Part shown: in pieces, positions 1-9,006 of the stretch
Position numbering within the stretch: the stretch's first letter is position 1
How the letters are laid out: each line of letters opens with the position of its first letter
Source: Natronosalvus rutilus
GTDB taxonomy: Archaea; Halobacteriota; Halobacteria; Halobacteriales; Natrialbaceae
Direction: 5' to 3'
Assembly (NCBI RefSeq): GCF_024204665.1
Contig: NZ_CP100355.1
Coordinates: 1,531,451-1,595,450 of the forward strand
DNA length: 64,000 nucleotides
Notes under the pieces: model-generated
Told to the model about the DNA's origin: nothing
Databases searched by the model: none
The model's input: the letters and a program-made list of their open reading frames with translations, nothing else
Made by a program: the position numbers and the translations under genes

Positions 1-410
1 GGGAGGCTCTCGACGGGACCGACCTCGATAATCAACACAACCGCGTCGAGGCGAAGGCGAACTTCCGGACTTCCGACGAGCGCGTGTTCGCCATCGGTGA
101 CTCGGCGATTGTCGACCAGGGCAGCCAGCCCGCCCCGCCAACGGCTCAGGCCGCCTGGCAGGCCGCGGAGGTCGTCGGCGAGAACATCTCTCGGGCCATC
201 GACAACCGCCCGCTCAAGACCTGGGAGTACGACGACAAGGGGACAGTCGTCTCCGTCGGCGACGAGGCCGTCGCCCACGGTGTCAAGATGCTCCCCGTCG
301 ACACATTCGGCGGCTTCCCCGCGAAGAACCTCAAGAAACTTATCGCCGCCCGCTGGATCGCCGACCTGACCTCCTGGAACCGGGCCCGCAAGGCCTGGTC
401 CGTGCTCTGA
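1..410 (+). CDS. NAD(P)/FAD-dependent oxidoreductase (type II NADH dehydrogenase), C-terminal part
   Basis: The gene is cut by the left edge of the window; the open frame begins at base 3 and ends at a TGA at 408-410. The FAD-binding motif VFAIGDSA is followed by PPTAQAAWQ, which is the usual C-terminal half of the flavin site in NDH-2-type pyridine nucleotide-disulfide oxidoreductases. The tail (KKLIAARWIADL, then a positively charged end) looks like the amphipathic membrane-anchoring segment of NDH-2, which passes electrons from NADH to quinone without pumping ions. The GTG at 84 is an internal valine, not a start. Quinone use is inferred from the family; the N-terminal NAD domain is not visible. 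Confidence 0.85.
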   Translation, partial: EALDGTDLDNQHNRVEAKANFRTSDERVFAIGDSAIVDQGSQPAPPTAQAAWQAAEVVGENISRAIDNRPLKTWEYDDKGTVVSVGDEAVAHGVKMLPVDTFGGFPAKNLKKLIAARWIADLTSWNRARKAWSVL

Positions 411-428
411 TCGAGGCCTGAGAGTCTC

Positions 429-1040
429 GTGGACCCGATCGTTTTCGACGCTTTGGTTTCGCTCGAGTATTCTCCCGTCAGCCTTAGCGGCGGATCGGTT
501 CCGATTCCAATTCCAGACCTGGACCTCTTCCCAGGGTTAGCTCAGTCCCAACTCGCTAGCGTCGAGGAGTGGGCTCGCAACCTCCTCGACGCCGCCAGTG
601 GTCCCTGGCAGTACGCGCTCGTCTTCGCGCTCGCGGCGACTCCCCTGCTCGAGATCCTGGTGGTAATCCCGCTCGGTATTGCCCTGGGGCTCGATCCGGT
701 CGTGGTTGCCGTGACGGCGTTCGCCGGCAACGTCCTCCCGATTTACGGCATCGTCCTCGCGGCCGACCGGGTCGCGGCGTGGCTCGAGAGCCGTCGCTCG
801 GGCGAACCCTCGAAGCGCCGAAAACGGGCGGTCCGCATCTGGAACCGCTACGGCCTGCCCGGACTGGCGCTGCTCTCGCCCGTCACGACCGGGGTCCACC
901 TCGCGGCCGTCCTCGCGCTCTCGCTGGGCGCTCGTGGCCGGGACACGCTCGCGTGGATGACCGGCAGTATCGCCCTCTGGACGGCCCTCATCACGCTCGT
1001 CAGCGTCGTCGGACGGTCGGCAATCGAGGGCGTCTTCTAG
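429..1040 (+). CDS. Small multidrug export-like membrane protein
   Basis: The 203-residue protein starts at GTG 429, 18 nt after the NADH dehydrogenase stop. It has an acidic or neutral N-terminus of about 55 residues and then about four hydrophobic segments: residues 62-85, 88-112, 140-165 and 175-198. The stretch with ATPLLEILVVIPLG and the motif AFAGNVLP match the small multi-drug export protein family (Pfam Sm_multidrug_ex), whose transport role is poorly documented. Family membership is fairly clear from these motifs; the substrate is unknown. It may be cotranscribed with the upstream oxidoreductase. Confidence 0.65.
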   Translation: MDPIVFDALVSLEYSPVSLSGGSVPIPIPDLDLFPGLAQSQLASVEEWARNLLDAASGPWQYALVFALAATPLLEILVVIPLGIALGLDPVVVAVTAFAGNVLPIYGIVLAADRVAAWLESRRSGEPSKRRKRAVRIWNRYGLPGLALLSPVTTGVHLAAVLALSLGARGRDTLAWMTGSIALWTALITLVSVVGRSAIEGVF

Positions 1041-1046
1041 TCGCTT

Positions 1047-1496
1047 CTATGGACTCACTCGGTCTGTTCCGTCGTCGCCGACGACGAGAACCGGCGTCGA
1101 GGACAGGCGAACCAGCGCGTCAACCGTACTCCCCAGCAGGGCTTCGCGAAACGCCGAGCGACCCTGCGCGCCGACGACGATCATCGAACAGCCCTGCTCG
1201 TCAGCGTAGTCGAGAACCTCCTCGTGGGGCGTCCCTCGTTTCCGGGCGGTCGTGACGGGGACGTCGGACTCGCTCGCCGCCGCCTCGACTCGCTCGAGGG
1301 CATCGTCGGCCCGGGATTGCTGTCGCGCTCTGACTTCCTCGGGGTCGACGATGCCCGAATCGTAGGCCGTTCGGTCCTCGAGCACCGAGATGGCGAACAG
1401 CGGGACTGCGAGCGTCTCGGCGAGGAAGACAGCGTGATCGACCGCTCGCTCGGCCGTGTCGCTGCCGTCGGTGGCGACGAGGATCGAGTCGTACAT
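1047..1496 (-). CDS. Universal stress protein, UspA family
   Basis: The 149-residue protein starts at ATG 1496 with MYDSILVATDGSD, the conserved first strand and ATP-contacting Asp of UspA. A longer open frame upstream is not supported by the family length. Near the C-terminus the motif GAQGRSAFREALLGSTVDALVR matches the G-2x-G-9x-G(S/T) nucleotide-binding signature. Haloarchaea carry many such single-domain ATP-binding stress proteins; the particular stress cannot be told from sequence. It converges on the small exporter-like gene with only 6 nt between the stops. Confidence 0.93.
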   Translation of the reverse strand: MYDSILVATDGSDTAERAVDHAVFLAETLAVPLFAISVLEDRTAYDSGIVDPEEVRARQQSRADDALERVEAAASESDVPVTTARKRGTPHEEVLDYADEQGCSMIVVGAQGRSAFREALLGSTVDALVRLSSTPVLVVGDDGTDRVSP

Positions 1497-1553
1497 ACCT
1501 GGCATTGGTGGCCGATTGGAAAGAAGATTTGCTTCACCTCGCCTCACCTCGCC

Positions 1554-2027
1554 TCACTCTCGAGGGTCCCGATCTGGCCCCGGATAGGCACGGCCCTCGA
1601 CGGCCTCGTACAGGCTCTCGGCGTCGAACACCGTCACGAACGCGTCCGGCGACCGAACGCTCACGGAGACCCGCGGTTGTAAGGTCATGCCGGCTTTCGC
1701 TGACCCGAGGCGCTCGTCGAACGAGAGCAGGTGCGCCGCGTTCCCCCGATAGGCTGACGCGAGCGCCGGGTGATCTTCGGGCGGGTGCTCGACGCGGACG
1801 CGCTCGCGCTCGAGTCGGTCGCGGTGAGCCCGCGCGAGGTCGGCGTCGGCCAGCGCGGCCACGAGCGATTCGGTCGCCGTGAGGAGTTCGTCGCTCGCGA
1901 CTAGCTCGAGCCAGGAGTGGCGACGCACGTGGTCGAGGGCGTCCCTGGCTGCCTCACCGACGAGGAGGTCCGCCGCGAGCACGTCCGCGTCGGCGACGAC
2001 GCGTGCCGGGTTCGGCCGGTCAGGCAT
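1554..2027 (-). CDS. PIN-like domain protein
   Basis: The 157-residue protein begins MPDRPNPARVVADADVLAADLL. The first strand with acidic residues (ADAD), a helix with a conserved Glu (ATESLVAAL) and a later AAHLLSFDERL segment resemble the acidic active-site layout of PIN-fold ribonucleases. No partner antitoxin of VapB type is adjacent; the gene overlaps a small acidic protein by 8 nt and the two are probably cotranslated. Function as an RNase is inference from fold resemblance only; it could be a catalytically different haloarchaeal family member. Confidence 0.55.
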   Translation of the reverse strand: MPDRPNPARVVADADVLAADLLVGEAARDALDHVRRHSWLELVASDELLTATESLVAALADADLARAHRDRLERERVRVEHPPEDHPALASAYRGNAAHLLSFDERLGSAKAGMTLQPRVSVSVRSPDAFVTVFDAESLYEAVEGRAYPGPDRDPRE

Positions 2028-2214
2028 CCTCGTCCTCCGGGTTCGATTCGGGCGCTAGTTCCGGTTCCGAGGCCGGGTCCGGGTTCGATCCCGAACTCGG
2101 TTCGGAATCGTCGGCGGCCGACTCGCGCCGTCTCGCCAGCTCGTTTCGAATCGTCTCGAGGTCGACCGCGAACGATTCGCCCTGGTCGAACAGCGTTTGC
2201 CAGCGTTCGGTCAT
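2020..2214 (-). CDS. Small acidic-tailed haloarchaeal protein, function unknown
   Basis: This 64-residue protein starts at ATG 2214 (MTERWQTLFDQGESFAVD) and overlaps the start of the PIN-like gene by 8 nt. The first 30 residues look like one or two amphipathic helices, and the second half is an Asp/Glu/Pro/Ser-rich disordered tail. An in-frame upstream start at 2241 exists, but the ATG at 2214 gives a cleaner N-terminus. The overlap suggests a functional link to the PIN-like protein, possibly as a binding partner; this is inference. Confidence 0.6.
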   Translation of the reverse strand: MTERWQTLFDQGESFAVDLETIRNELARRRESAADDSEPSSGSNPDPASEPELAPESNPEDEDA

Positions 2215-2373
2215 CACTCGAGGTTGGGGTTCGATCCTCAAAAGTACTCGAGCGACGGCCAGTCAGTCGACGGTCGCAGCCGTTCGAAGGCGAGTCGAAT
2301 TCGAGTTTGGAGCAGGACCGAATCAGACAAGCGATGTCGTCCAGACAGCAACCAAATTATGTAGGGGCTAGAG

Positions 2374-2379
2374 TATTAA
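2374..2379 (+). promoter_or_regulatory. TATA box of the Bat-type regulator gene
   Basis: TATTAA is centred about 25 nt before the GTG at 2401, the spacing expected for a leaderless haloarchaeal transcript. It supports GTG 2401 as start over the in-frame ATG at 2410. Confidence 0.5.
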
Positions 2380-2400
2380 TTCACCTCTGTGTGATTTTCC

Positions 2401-3105
2401 GTGAGAAATATGCACCGGTCTCCCAACGCACAACGGAGTTCCTCCGCCGTCGAAGTTACGTTTTCAATTTCTGATAGTTCGTATCCGTTCGTCGCGGCAT
2501 CGACCATCGATGGCTGTGAAATCGAGTTAGCGAAGCTGCTTCCACGGGACGACGGCCAGTTTGCGGAGTACTTCACCGTCACCGGCGCCGATACGAGTCG
2601 AATCCACGACCTCGCCGCGGATCACGCCTCGATGAGCGTTTCGCTTCTCGAGACGTACGACCGCGGTGGGTTGTTCGAATTTCTGGTTTCCACCGACTGT
2701 CCCGCCGTGACGCTGGCGACGTGCGGAGCGCTCCCCAGGAAGGTTCGTGGCGTCGACGGCGAAGGGCTGATCGTCGCGGAAATCCCGTCGCCGTACGACG
2801 CCGGCGACGTCATCGAGACGTTTCTCGAGGAGACCACCGGCGCCTCGCTCGTCTCCAAGCGCGAAACGGGGTCCGTCACGCCGCTCTTTACGGAATCGTC
2901 GTTTGAGCAGGTCCTGGAGGCCCAGCTCACCGATCGGCAACACGAGGTGCTCGAGGTCGCGTACGAGGCGGGCTACTACGACTGGCCGCGAACGTGCACC
3001 GGCGAGAAGGTAGCCGAGCGACTCGACATTACCTCCGCGACGTTCTCCGAGCACATCCACACCGCCGAGCGAAAGCTGCTCACGATGCTTTTCAGCGGGT
3101 CGTGA
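2401..3105 (+). CDS. Bacterio-opsin activator (Bat)-like HTH regulator
   Basis: This 234-residue protein has an N-terminal domain (about 15-165) of the GAF/HTH-associated type found in Bat-like regulators. The C-terminal HTH_10 domain (about 175-230) shows the characteristic LTDRQHEVLEVAYEAGYYDWPR and LDITSATFSEHIHTAERKL segments. Such proteins are haloarchaeal transcription regulators thought to respond to redox, light or oxygen through the N-terminal domain. There are no PAS or receiver domains, so the signal is unknown. It is monocistronic and faces the convergent HalOD1 gene. Confidence 0.9.
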   Translation: MRNMHRSPNAQRSSSAVEVTFSISDSSYPFVAASTIDGCEIELAKLLPRDDGQFAEYFTVTGADTSRIHDLAADHASMSVSLLETYDRGGLFEFLVSTDCPAVTLATCGALPRKVRGVDGEGLIVAEIPSPYDAGDVIETFLEETTGASLVSKRETGSVTPLFTESSFEQVLEAQLTDRQHEVLEVAYEAGYYDWPRTCTGEKVAERLDITSATFSEHIHTAERKLLTMLFSGS

Positions 3106-3141
3106 GAATGGAGACGTTTCGGCACGCGACGGAATACGACG

Positions 3142-3462
3142 TCAGTCGCTCTCGGAAACGGTGACGGTCGTCCGGCCGCTGGTGGAGATAGTCACGTCAC
3201 ACCCGTGAAACCGGAACTCGACGACGCCCGTTCGGAGCGACGCCCCGTGGCCGGTCGGTGCGAACAGCTGGTCCAGGGCCTCGGGGTCGACGACCTCGTA
3301 GAGTGGGGGGATGGATTCCGGCGTCGACCCAGTGGCGGCAGCGACCGCCTCGACCACCTCCTCCGAGGGTGATTCCTCGCTCGCCCAGTCGTGGGAAACG
3401 GTGTACGTGTCGGTTTCCGGGTCGTACCCAATCCTGTCGTCGGGTGAGTGGTCTGAGGACAT
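3142..3462 (-). CDS. HalOD1 output domain protein
   Basis: The 106-residue protein ends in a segment with GVVEFRFHGCDVTISTSGRTTVTV and a preceding PPLYEVVDPEALDQLF, both diagnostic of the haloarchaeal HalOD1 output domain. These single-domain proteins are presumed effectors of signalling pathways, but none is biochemically defined to my knowledge. It lies just downstream of, and on the same strand as, the large histidine kinase at 3582-6815, so it may be part of the same signalling unit. Confidence 0.82.
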   Translation of the reverse strand: MSSDHSPDDRIGYDPETDTYTVSHDWASEESPSEEVVEAVAAATGSTPESIPPLYEVVDPEALDQLFAPTGHGASLRTGVVEFRFHGCDVTISTSGRTTVTVSESD

Positions 3463-3581
3463 TGGAGGACAGAAGTGATGATTAACTACCGGGAACGACG
3501 AGGAGTGACGTCTTAGTTTCGGCCCCTACATCTCGAGGGCCGCAATCGGGTTCGAAACGTCCACCGGGTGTCCGGTTTTCC

Positions 3582-6500
3582 TCACTCGTCGACGTCGCCG
3601 TCTCCGTCGCCGCCGCCGACACCGACGTCGGCCGCGGCTGGAAGGGTAAACGAGAAGGTCGCACCCTCGCCCGGCTCGGAGTCGACCCAGATCTTGCCCC
3701 CGTGGCGCTCGAGGACGCGCTGGCAGATCGCCAGGCCGATGCCGGTGCCGGTGTCCTCCTCGCGCGAGTGAGCGCGGTTGAAGACGTCGAAGATTCGATC
3801 CGTCTCCCGGGGTTCGATGCCGATGCCCTCGTCTCGCACCGAGATGGTCCAGTCCGATTCGTCGCGCTCGGCCGAGACGTGCACGCGTGGTGGGGCGTCG
3901 CCGGCGTAGGTGAGTGCGTTAGCGAGCAGGTTCTGAAAGACTTGCCTGAGCTGACTGCCGTCGGCCCGGACCCACGGCATCGGATCGGCGGTGATCATGG
4001 CGTCGGTCTCGACGACCCGCACTTCGAGGTTGGCGAGTGCCTCCTCCAGGGCCTCGCCGGCGTCGACCGGTTCGAGCGGGGCGCCCTGGGTGTCGATCCG
4101 CGAGTACTGGAGCAGGCCGTCGATCATCTCGCGCATGCGGTCGGCACCGTCGACGGCGAATTCTAGGAACTCCTCGCCGTCCTCGTCGAGGTCGTCGCCG
4201 TACCGGCGCTCGATCAACTGGAGATAGCTCGAGACCATCCGCAGGGGCTCCTGGAGGTCGTGGCTGGCCGCGTAGGCGAACTGCTCGAGGCGTTCGTTCG
4301 AGTCCTCGAGGCGGTCGATCGTTCCCTCGAGTTCCGCCCGGTACTCGGTGCGCTCGATCGTTTCCGCGAGGATGTTGGCGACGCTCTGGACGAAGTTCAC
4401 GTCCTCGTCAGTGAACGATCGATGACTGGTGTCGTGGACGCCGAGGATACCCCACGGATCGTTGGCGGAGCCGACGATGGTACTGATGCTACTCGAGACG
4501 TCGTGGTCCGTCAGCAGGTCGGGACCTTGGAATCGGGTCTCCGACTCGAGGTCGTCGACGACGACGGGCTCCTCCGCGACGAGCGTGTACCCGGCCTGGG
4601 AGTTGTCGGTGGCAGAGACCGTCGCCGTGCCCATGATTCCCGCTTGCCAACCGACGCCCTGCCGGAGGCGTAACTCGTCGGCGACGGAATCGAGGTCGAG
4701 GACCTTGCAGTAGTCGGCCTCGAGCGCGTCGGCGACCTGCTGCGTCGCCTCGTGCATGAGCTCGTCGATGTCGTTCGTCTCGATGGCGAACTGCCCCAGG
4801 CCGGCGATGACCTCCTGCTGGACGGCGCGGCGTTGCAGTCGATTTCGCGACCGCACGCGTTCGGTGATGTCCGTGAGGTAGACCGACTGGCCGGACTCGG
4901 AGGGGTAGATCGTCACCTGGAGCCAGGCGCCGGCTGGCTCGTAGAACACCTCGCGTTCGACCGTGGTTCCGGTACGCTTCGCCTCGCGGGCCGCGTCGGA
5001 ACACGCAGTTGCCTCGAGTTCGGGGAGGGCGTCCCAGATCGGGGCGCCGAGCAGTTCCGGCCCCGAGACGTCGACCAGGTCGGCGAACGCCTCGTTGGCG
5101 TAGATGACGTGCCAGTCGGTGTCGACCGCGAAAAAGGCGTCGTCGATCCGCTCGAACAGGTCGTCGAGTTCGGTTCGCAAGTCGTCGCGCTGTCGCTCGA
5201 TACGCTCGGCCTGTACCTTCAGCTGCGTGATGTCCGTCACTGCGGCGACGACGTGGCGAACGCTGCCGTCGTCTCGCGTGACGGGCGCGGCGTTGATCGA
5301 GAGCCACCGGGGCTGGCCGTCGGCGTCTTCGATCCAGATTTCCGTGTCCGTCACCGCCTCGCCAGTCTCGAACACTCGACTGATCGGCCGATCCTCGAGG
5401 GGAATGTACTCGCCGGTCGCGTCGTACATGTCTCGCTGACCGGCGCTGTAGGCTTCCATCGTCTCTACCGACCGGTCGAAGATTTCCGCCAGCCGGTCGT
5501 TCGCCCGCACGGTCGTTCCGTCCGGATTCGCGACCATGATCCCGACCGGACTCGTCTCCAGGACCCGGGTGATCAGGTCGCGCTCGTGTTGCAGTTGCTG
5601 TTCGTGCTCGCGCCGATCGGTCATGTCGCGAGTGACTTTGAGGAACCCCCGGTGGGTGCCGTCGCCGTCGAAGACCGCCGTGATGGTGACGTTCGCCCAG
5701 AACGTCGTGCCGTCGCACCTGACGCGCCACCCCTCGTCCTCGACCGACCCCCGCTTGAGGGCGGTAGCGAGGTTTCGTTCGGGGACGCGCTCGGCCCTGT
5801 CGTCGGCCGTGTAGAACCTCGAGAAGTGCTCGCCGACGATCTCCTCGCGGTCGTAGCCCTTGATCTTCGAGGCGCCCTCATTCCAGGAGGCAACGCGCCC
5901 CTCGGGATCGAGCCGGAAGATGGCGTACTCCTCGACGGCGTCGACCAGCGACGCGAACTCGGCCTCGCTCTCGAGGAGGGCGCCCTCCGAGCGCTTCTGC
6001 TCGGTGATGTCGGAGTAGAGTTCGACCCGTCCGCCGGCGTACTGGCCTGTCTCGATCGGCTTGCTCCAATGCTCGAGCCAACGGCCGGTCCGCTCCCCGC
6101 TTTCGGTGACGCGACACTCGAAGCGCTCGACGGCGTCGTTGTCCTCGTAGGTCGCGAGGACGCGTTCCGCGAACGTCTCGGAGTCGGCGACCCGCTGGCT
6201 GACGTCGTCGACGACGGTGCGTTTGTCGCGACCGACGAGAGCTGCTCGCGAGAGTCCGAAGTATTCCTCGATCGTTTCGTCGGCCCACGCGACGGTGAAC
6301 TCGTCGTCGAGGACGATGACGCCGATCTCGGCGTCGTCCAGGACGCTCGTGATCGACCGGTAGGTCTCCCGGGCGGATTCGGCGCGTTCGCGGTGACGTT
6401 CGCGTTCGGAGACGTCACGCGCGACGCCAATCGTTCCGGCGAATTCGCCGTCCTCGATCAGCACCGTCATCCGGACGTCGCAGGGAACCGCGCCGCCCTC

Positions 6501-6815
6501 CGCTGTCCGGATCGAGAACTCCATCGTCGACACGTCGGCGGTCCCCTCCTCGAGTTGTCTTCTGATTTCCCGTCTCCCTCGAGCGACGTCTTCGTCCTCG
6601 AGGAGCACCGAGATGTGCTCGCCGACGAGTTCGTCGCGGGCGAATCCCGTCGTCTCGACGATTGCCTCGTTGACGGCTTCGAAGCAGCCGTCGGCGTCGA
6701 GCTGGTAGAGTCCGTCGTCGACCGTGTCGACGAGCGTCCGGTAGCGGTCCCGCGCCACATCGTCGGACACCCCCTCCCAGAAGGTCGTTCGTGTGCCTAT
6801 CGACCGGTCACTCAT
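3582..6815 (-). CDS. Multi-PAS/GAF sensor histidine kinase
   Basis: The protein is 1077 residues with no membrane segments, so it is probably a cytosolic sensor. In order it has about five PAS domains between residues 20 and 660, several with PAC-type ends such as GTIGVARDVSERE and GFLKVTRDMTDRRE. A GAF domain follows (about 670-815). The phytochrome-like HisKA domain carries the H-box YAASHDLQEPLRM (about 845), and the HATPase domain has NLLANALTYA, RDEGIGIEP and GTGIGLAICQRVLERHGG. The tail is Gly/Asp repeats (GVGGGDGDGDVDE). No response regulator lies next to it; its partner must be elsewhere. The signal could be light, redox or a small molecule. Confidence 0.93.
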   Translation of the reverse strand: MSDRSIGTRTTFWEGVSDDVARDRYRTLVDTVDDGLYQLDADGCFEAVNEAIVETTGFARDELVGEHISVLLEDEDVARGRREIRRQLEEGTADVSTMEFSIRTAEGGAVPCDVRMTVLIEDGEFAGTIGVARDVSERERHRERAESARETYRSITSVLDDAEIGVIVLDDEFTVAWADETIEEYFGLSRAALVGRDKRTVVDDVSQRVADSETFAERVLATYEDNDAVERFECRVTESGERTGRWLEHWSKPIETGQYAGGRVELYSDITEQKRSEGALLESEAEFASLVDAVEEYAIFRLDPEGRVASWNEGASKIKGYDREEIVGEHFSRFYTADDRAERVPERNLATALKRGSVEDEGWRVRCDGTTFWANVTITAVFDGDGTHRGFLKVTRDMTDRREHEQQLQHERDLITRVLETSPVGIMVANPDGTTVRANDRLAEIFDRSVETMEAYSAGQRDMYDATGEYIPLEDRPISRVFETGEAVTDTEIWIEDADGQPRWLSINAAPVTRDDGSVRHVVAAVTDITQLKVQAERIERQRDDLRTELDDLFERIDDAFFAVDTDWHVIYANEAFADLVDVSGPELLGAPIWDALPELEATACSDAAREAKRTGTTVEREVFYEPAGAWLQVTIYPSESGQSVYLTDITERVRSRNRLQRRAVQQEVIAGLGQFAIETNDIDELMHEATQQVADALEADYCKVLDLDSVADELRLRQGVGWQAGIMGTATVSATDNSQAGYTLVAEEPVVVDDLESETRFQGPDLLTDHDVSSSISTIVGSANDPWGILGVHDTSHRSFTDEDVNFVQSVANILAETIERTEYRAELEGTIDRLEDSNERLEQFAYAASHDLQEPLRMVSSYLQLIERRYGDDLDEDGEEFLEFAVDGADRMREMIDGLLQYSRIDTQGAPLEPVDAGEALEEALANLEVRVVETDAMITADPMPWVRADGSQLRQVFQNLLANALTYAGDAPPRVHVSAERDESDWTISVRDEGIGIEPRETDRIFDVFNRAHSREEDTGTGIGLAICQRVLERHGGKIWVDSEPGEGATFSFTLPAAADVGVGGGDGDGDVDE

Positions 6816-6956
6816 ACGTCGTAATGATCACTCGATGGGATAAAATCTCTGGCATGCTTCCCGGTGAAGCATCTCGTGACGGACGTCACTCGAGCGCTGA
6901 GGGCGGATACGACGAATTGCAACTCGAGCGCCGAGGGTGGGCATGGCGACCGATCG

Positions 6957-7826
6957 TCAGGCCTCGAGCGCAGCCTCGAGCACCGCCGTAATCTCGGCTG
7001 CGGCGTCCTCTCCCACCGGCTCGAGCGGTCGGCGTGGGGGCCCGACCTCGAGGCCGCGGTGAGCGAGGGCCGCCTTGATGCCGGGGACGCCGTAGCGGGC
7101 CGTGACCGTCCGGTTGAGTTCCACGATGGCGGCGTTCAGGTCACGAGCGGCGGCGGCGTCGCCGCTTTGATGGATCTCGAAGACCTCGCTCGCCAGGTCG
7201 GGGACGGCGTTCGCGACCGCCAGCACCCCACCGTCGGCGCCGGCGTCGAGCGCGTGGGCGTAGACGCTCCCGTGGCCCACGAGGACCGAAAAGTCGGCAT
7301 CCGCGGTGAACCGGACGAGGCGCTGGATCGACTCGATGCTGCCGCTCGAGTCCTTGATCCCGGCGACGTTCTCGTGGGTCGCGAGCGACTCGACGAGTCG
7401 CGGTGAGAGCGGGTAGTCGGTGAACTTCGGCACGCTGTAGAGGTAGATGGGGATCGGCGATTTGTCCGCCAGGTTGTGGTAGTAGCGCCCGAGCGCGGCG
7501 TCGTCGCTGCCGTAGTACGACGGCGTCACGACGAGGGCGGCGTCGGCACCCGCTGCGGCCGCGCCCTCGGTCGCCTCGAGCGTCGGTTCGTACCCCTCGT
7601 GACCAGTGCCCGCGAGGACGGGTTTCTCGGTCGCGTCGGCCACCGTCTCGACGACCTGTGTCCGTTCGTCGGCCGTCAACAGCGGCGCCTCGCCCGTCGA
7701 CCCACAGGGGACGAAGAAGTCGATGCCCGCGCTCGCGAACCAGTCCACGAGGGCCTCGAGGCGCTCGTGATCGACGCGTCCGTCGTCGGCAATCGGCGTC
7801 ACCAGCGGCACGCCAGTTCCGTGCAT
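6957..7826 (-). CDS. DapA-superfamily aldolase (2-keto-3-deoxy acid aldolase-like)
   Basis: The 289-residue TIM-barrel protein starts at ATG 7826 (MHGTGVPLVTP); a longer in-frame extension to 8351 overlaps another gene and has non-coding composition. It shows the pyruvate-binding GSTGE (42-46), the proton-relay Tyr130 and the Schiff-base Lys158 (GIKDSSGS) of the N-acetylneuraminate lyase/DHDPS class. The position after the YSVP motif where true dihydrodipicolinate synthases have a substrate-carboxylate Arg is KFT here. A role as an aldolase for 2-keto-3-deoxy sugar acids is therefore at least as likely as DapA. Divergent from the AIR-synthase-like gene at 7960. Confidence 0.85.
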   Translation of the reverse strand: MHGTGVPLVTPIADDGRVDHERLEALVDWFASAGIDFFVPCGSTGEAPLLTADERTQVVETVADATEKPVLAGTGHEGYEPTLEATEGAAAAGADAALVVTPSYYGSDDAALGRYYHNLADKSPIPIYLYSVPKFTDYPLSPRLVESLATHENVAGIKDSSGSIESIQRLVRFTADADFSVLVGHGSVYAHALDAGADGGVLAVANAVPDLASEVFEIHQSGDAAAARDLNAAIVELNRTVTARYGVPGIKAALAHRGLEVGPPRRPLEPVGEDAAAEITAVLEAALEA

Positions 7827-7959
7827 GGCAGTTCCTGGGTGATGACGGCTAATAGCTGTGGCCGTTCGAACGCTGCCGATCGTGCCGCGGTCGTCGACGC
7901 AGTCGGGGCTCGAGCGAGCGATCAGCAGGCCTAAGCGCCCGCCTCGAGAACGCTCGCCC

Positions 7960-9006
7960 GTGACCGACCCCTCTCGAGACCCCGCGCTCGGCAAGATCGA
8001 CCGGACGGTGTTCGAGCGACAGATCGCCCCCCGACTCGGCGCCGACCGCAACGACGTCGTGCTCGGGCCAACCCACGGCGTCGACTTCGGCGTGCTCGAC
8101 GTCGGCGGCCGGGCCGTCGTAGTGGCGACCGATCCGGTTTCGATTCTTCCGGATCTAGGTCTCGAGCGCGCCGCCAGGTTCGCCCTGGACGTCGTGCTCA
8201 CGGACGTCGCGGTCAGCGGAATCTCGCCGTCGCACCTCTCGATCTCGTTCACGCTCCCTCCGGAGATGACCGACGAGCAGTTCGCGATCGTCTGGGAGGC
8301 GATCCACGAGGAGTGTGTCGACCTCGGAATCGCAATCGCGGCGGGCCACACCGCCCGTTACGCCGGTATCTCGTACTCGTGGGTCGGCGGCGCGACGGTG
8401 CTCGGCGTCGGCAACCGCGAGGCCGTCGTCCGTCCCGACGGTGCTCGCCCTGGCGACGCGCTCTTGCTCACTACTGGGCCGGCCGTCGAGGCCGTCGCCC
8501 TCCTGAGCTCCCTCTTCGGCGACCAGATCGACGTCTCCGACGCCGTCCTCGAGGACGCTCGAGCCTGCCTCGACGATAGCTTCGCCGTCCGCGACGCGCT
8601 GACCGCGGCGGCAACCGCGCCGGTCCACGCGATGCACGACGTGACCGAAGGCGGCCTCGCGGGCGCGCTCGTCGAGATGTCGGAGGGGTCGGGAACTCGC
8701 TTCGAGATTGATCGCTCGGCGGTCCCGGTCCGGCCGGCCGTTCAGGCGGTCTGTGAAGCCCTCGAGATGGACCCCTGGCGGGCGACCAGCTGTGGCTCGC
8801 TCGTGATCGCGGTCGATCCGGGGGACGTTTCGCCGGTGGTCGAGGCGCTCGAGGCTCGCGGGACTACGGTCGCGGAGATCGGGCGGGTGGAGGCAGTCGA
8901 CGGCCCGTCGGGGACCGACTCCGAGGTGCGCGTCGGTGGCGCCGTGCTCGAGCACCCCGGCGTCGATTCCTCGTGGGCGGCGTTCGAACGCTTCGCCGAG
9001 TACTGA
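7960..9006 (+). CDS. AIR synthase-related (HypE/PurM superfamily) protein, paralogue 1
   Basis: The 348-residue protein starts at GTG 7960; the in-frame extension to 7858 is Arg/Pro-rich and unlike the protein. The AIR synthase fold is shown by THGVDFGVLDVGG with ATDP (about 30-55), GHTARYAG (about 130) and MHDVTEGGLAGALVEM (about 228). The last resembles HypE's MHDPTxGG motif, but the HypE C-terminal cysteine is absent. It is about one half identical by eye to the protein at 9923-10996, so the two are paralogues separated by a lipoprotein gene. The substrate is unknown; an ATP-dependent phosphoryl or dehydration chemistry is expected from the superfamily. Confidence 0.82.
   Translation: MTDPSRDPALGKIDRTVFERQIAPRLGADRNDVVLGPTHGVDFGVLDVGGRAVVVATDPVSILPDLGLERAARFALDVVLTDVAVSGISPSHLSISFTLPPEMTDEQFAIVWEAIHEECVDLGIAIAAGHTARYAGISYSWVGGATVLGVGNREAVVRPDGARPGDALLLTTGPAVEAVALLSSLFGDQIDVSDAVLEDARACLDDSFAVRDALTAAATAPVHAMHDVTEGGLAGALVEMSEGSGTRFEIDRSAVPVRPAVQAVCEALEMDPWRATSCGSLVIAVDPGDVSPVVEALEARGTTVAEIGRVEAVDGPSGTDSEVRVGGAVLEHPGVDSSWAAFERFAEY

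Noticed and set aside
4489-6824. Long open frames antisense to or out of phase with the large histidine kinase (690 and 413 codons)
   Set aside because: They are shadows caused by GC-rich codon bias in the real gene; they have no domain pattern.
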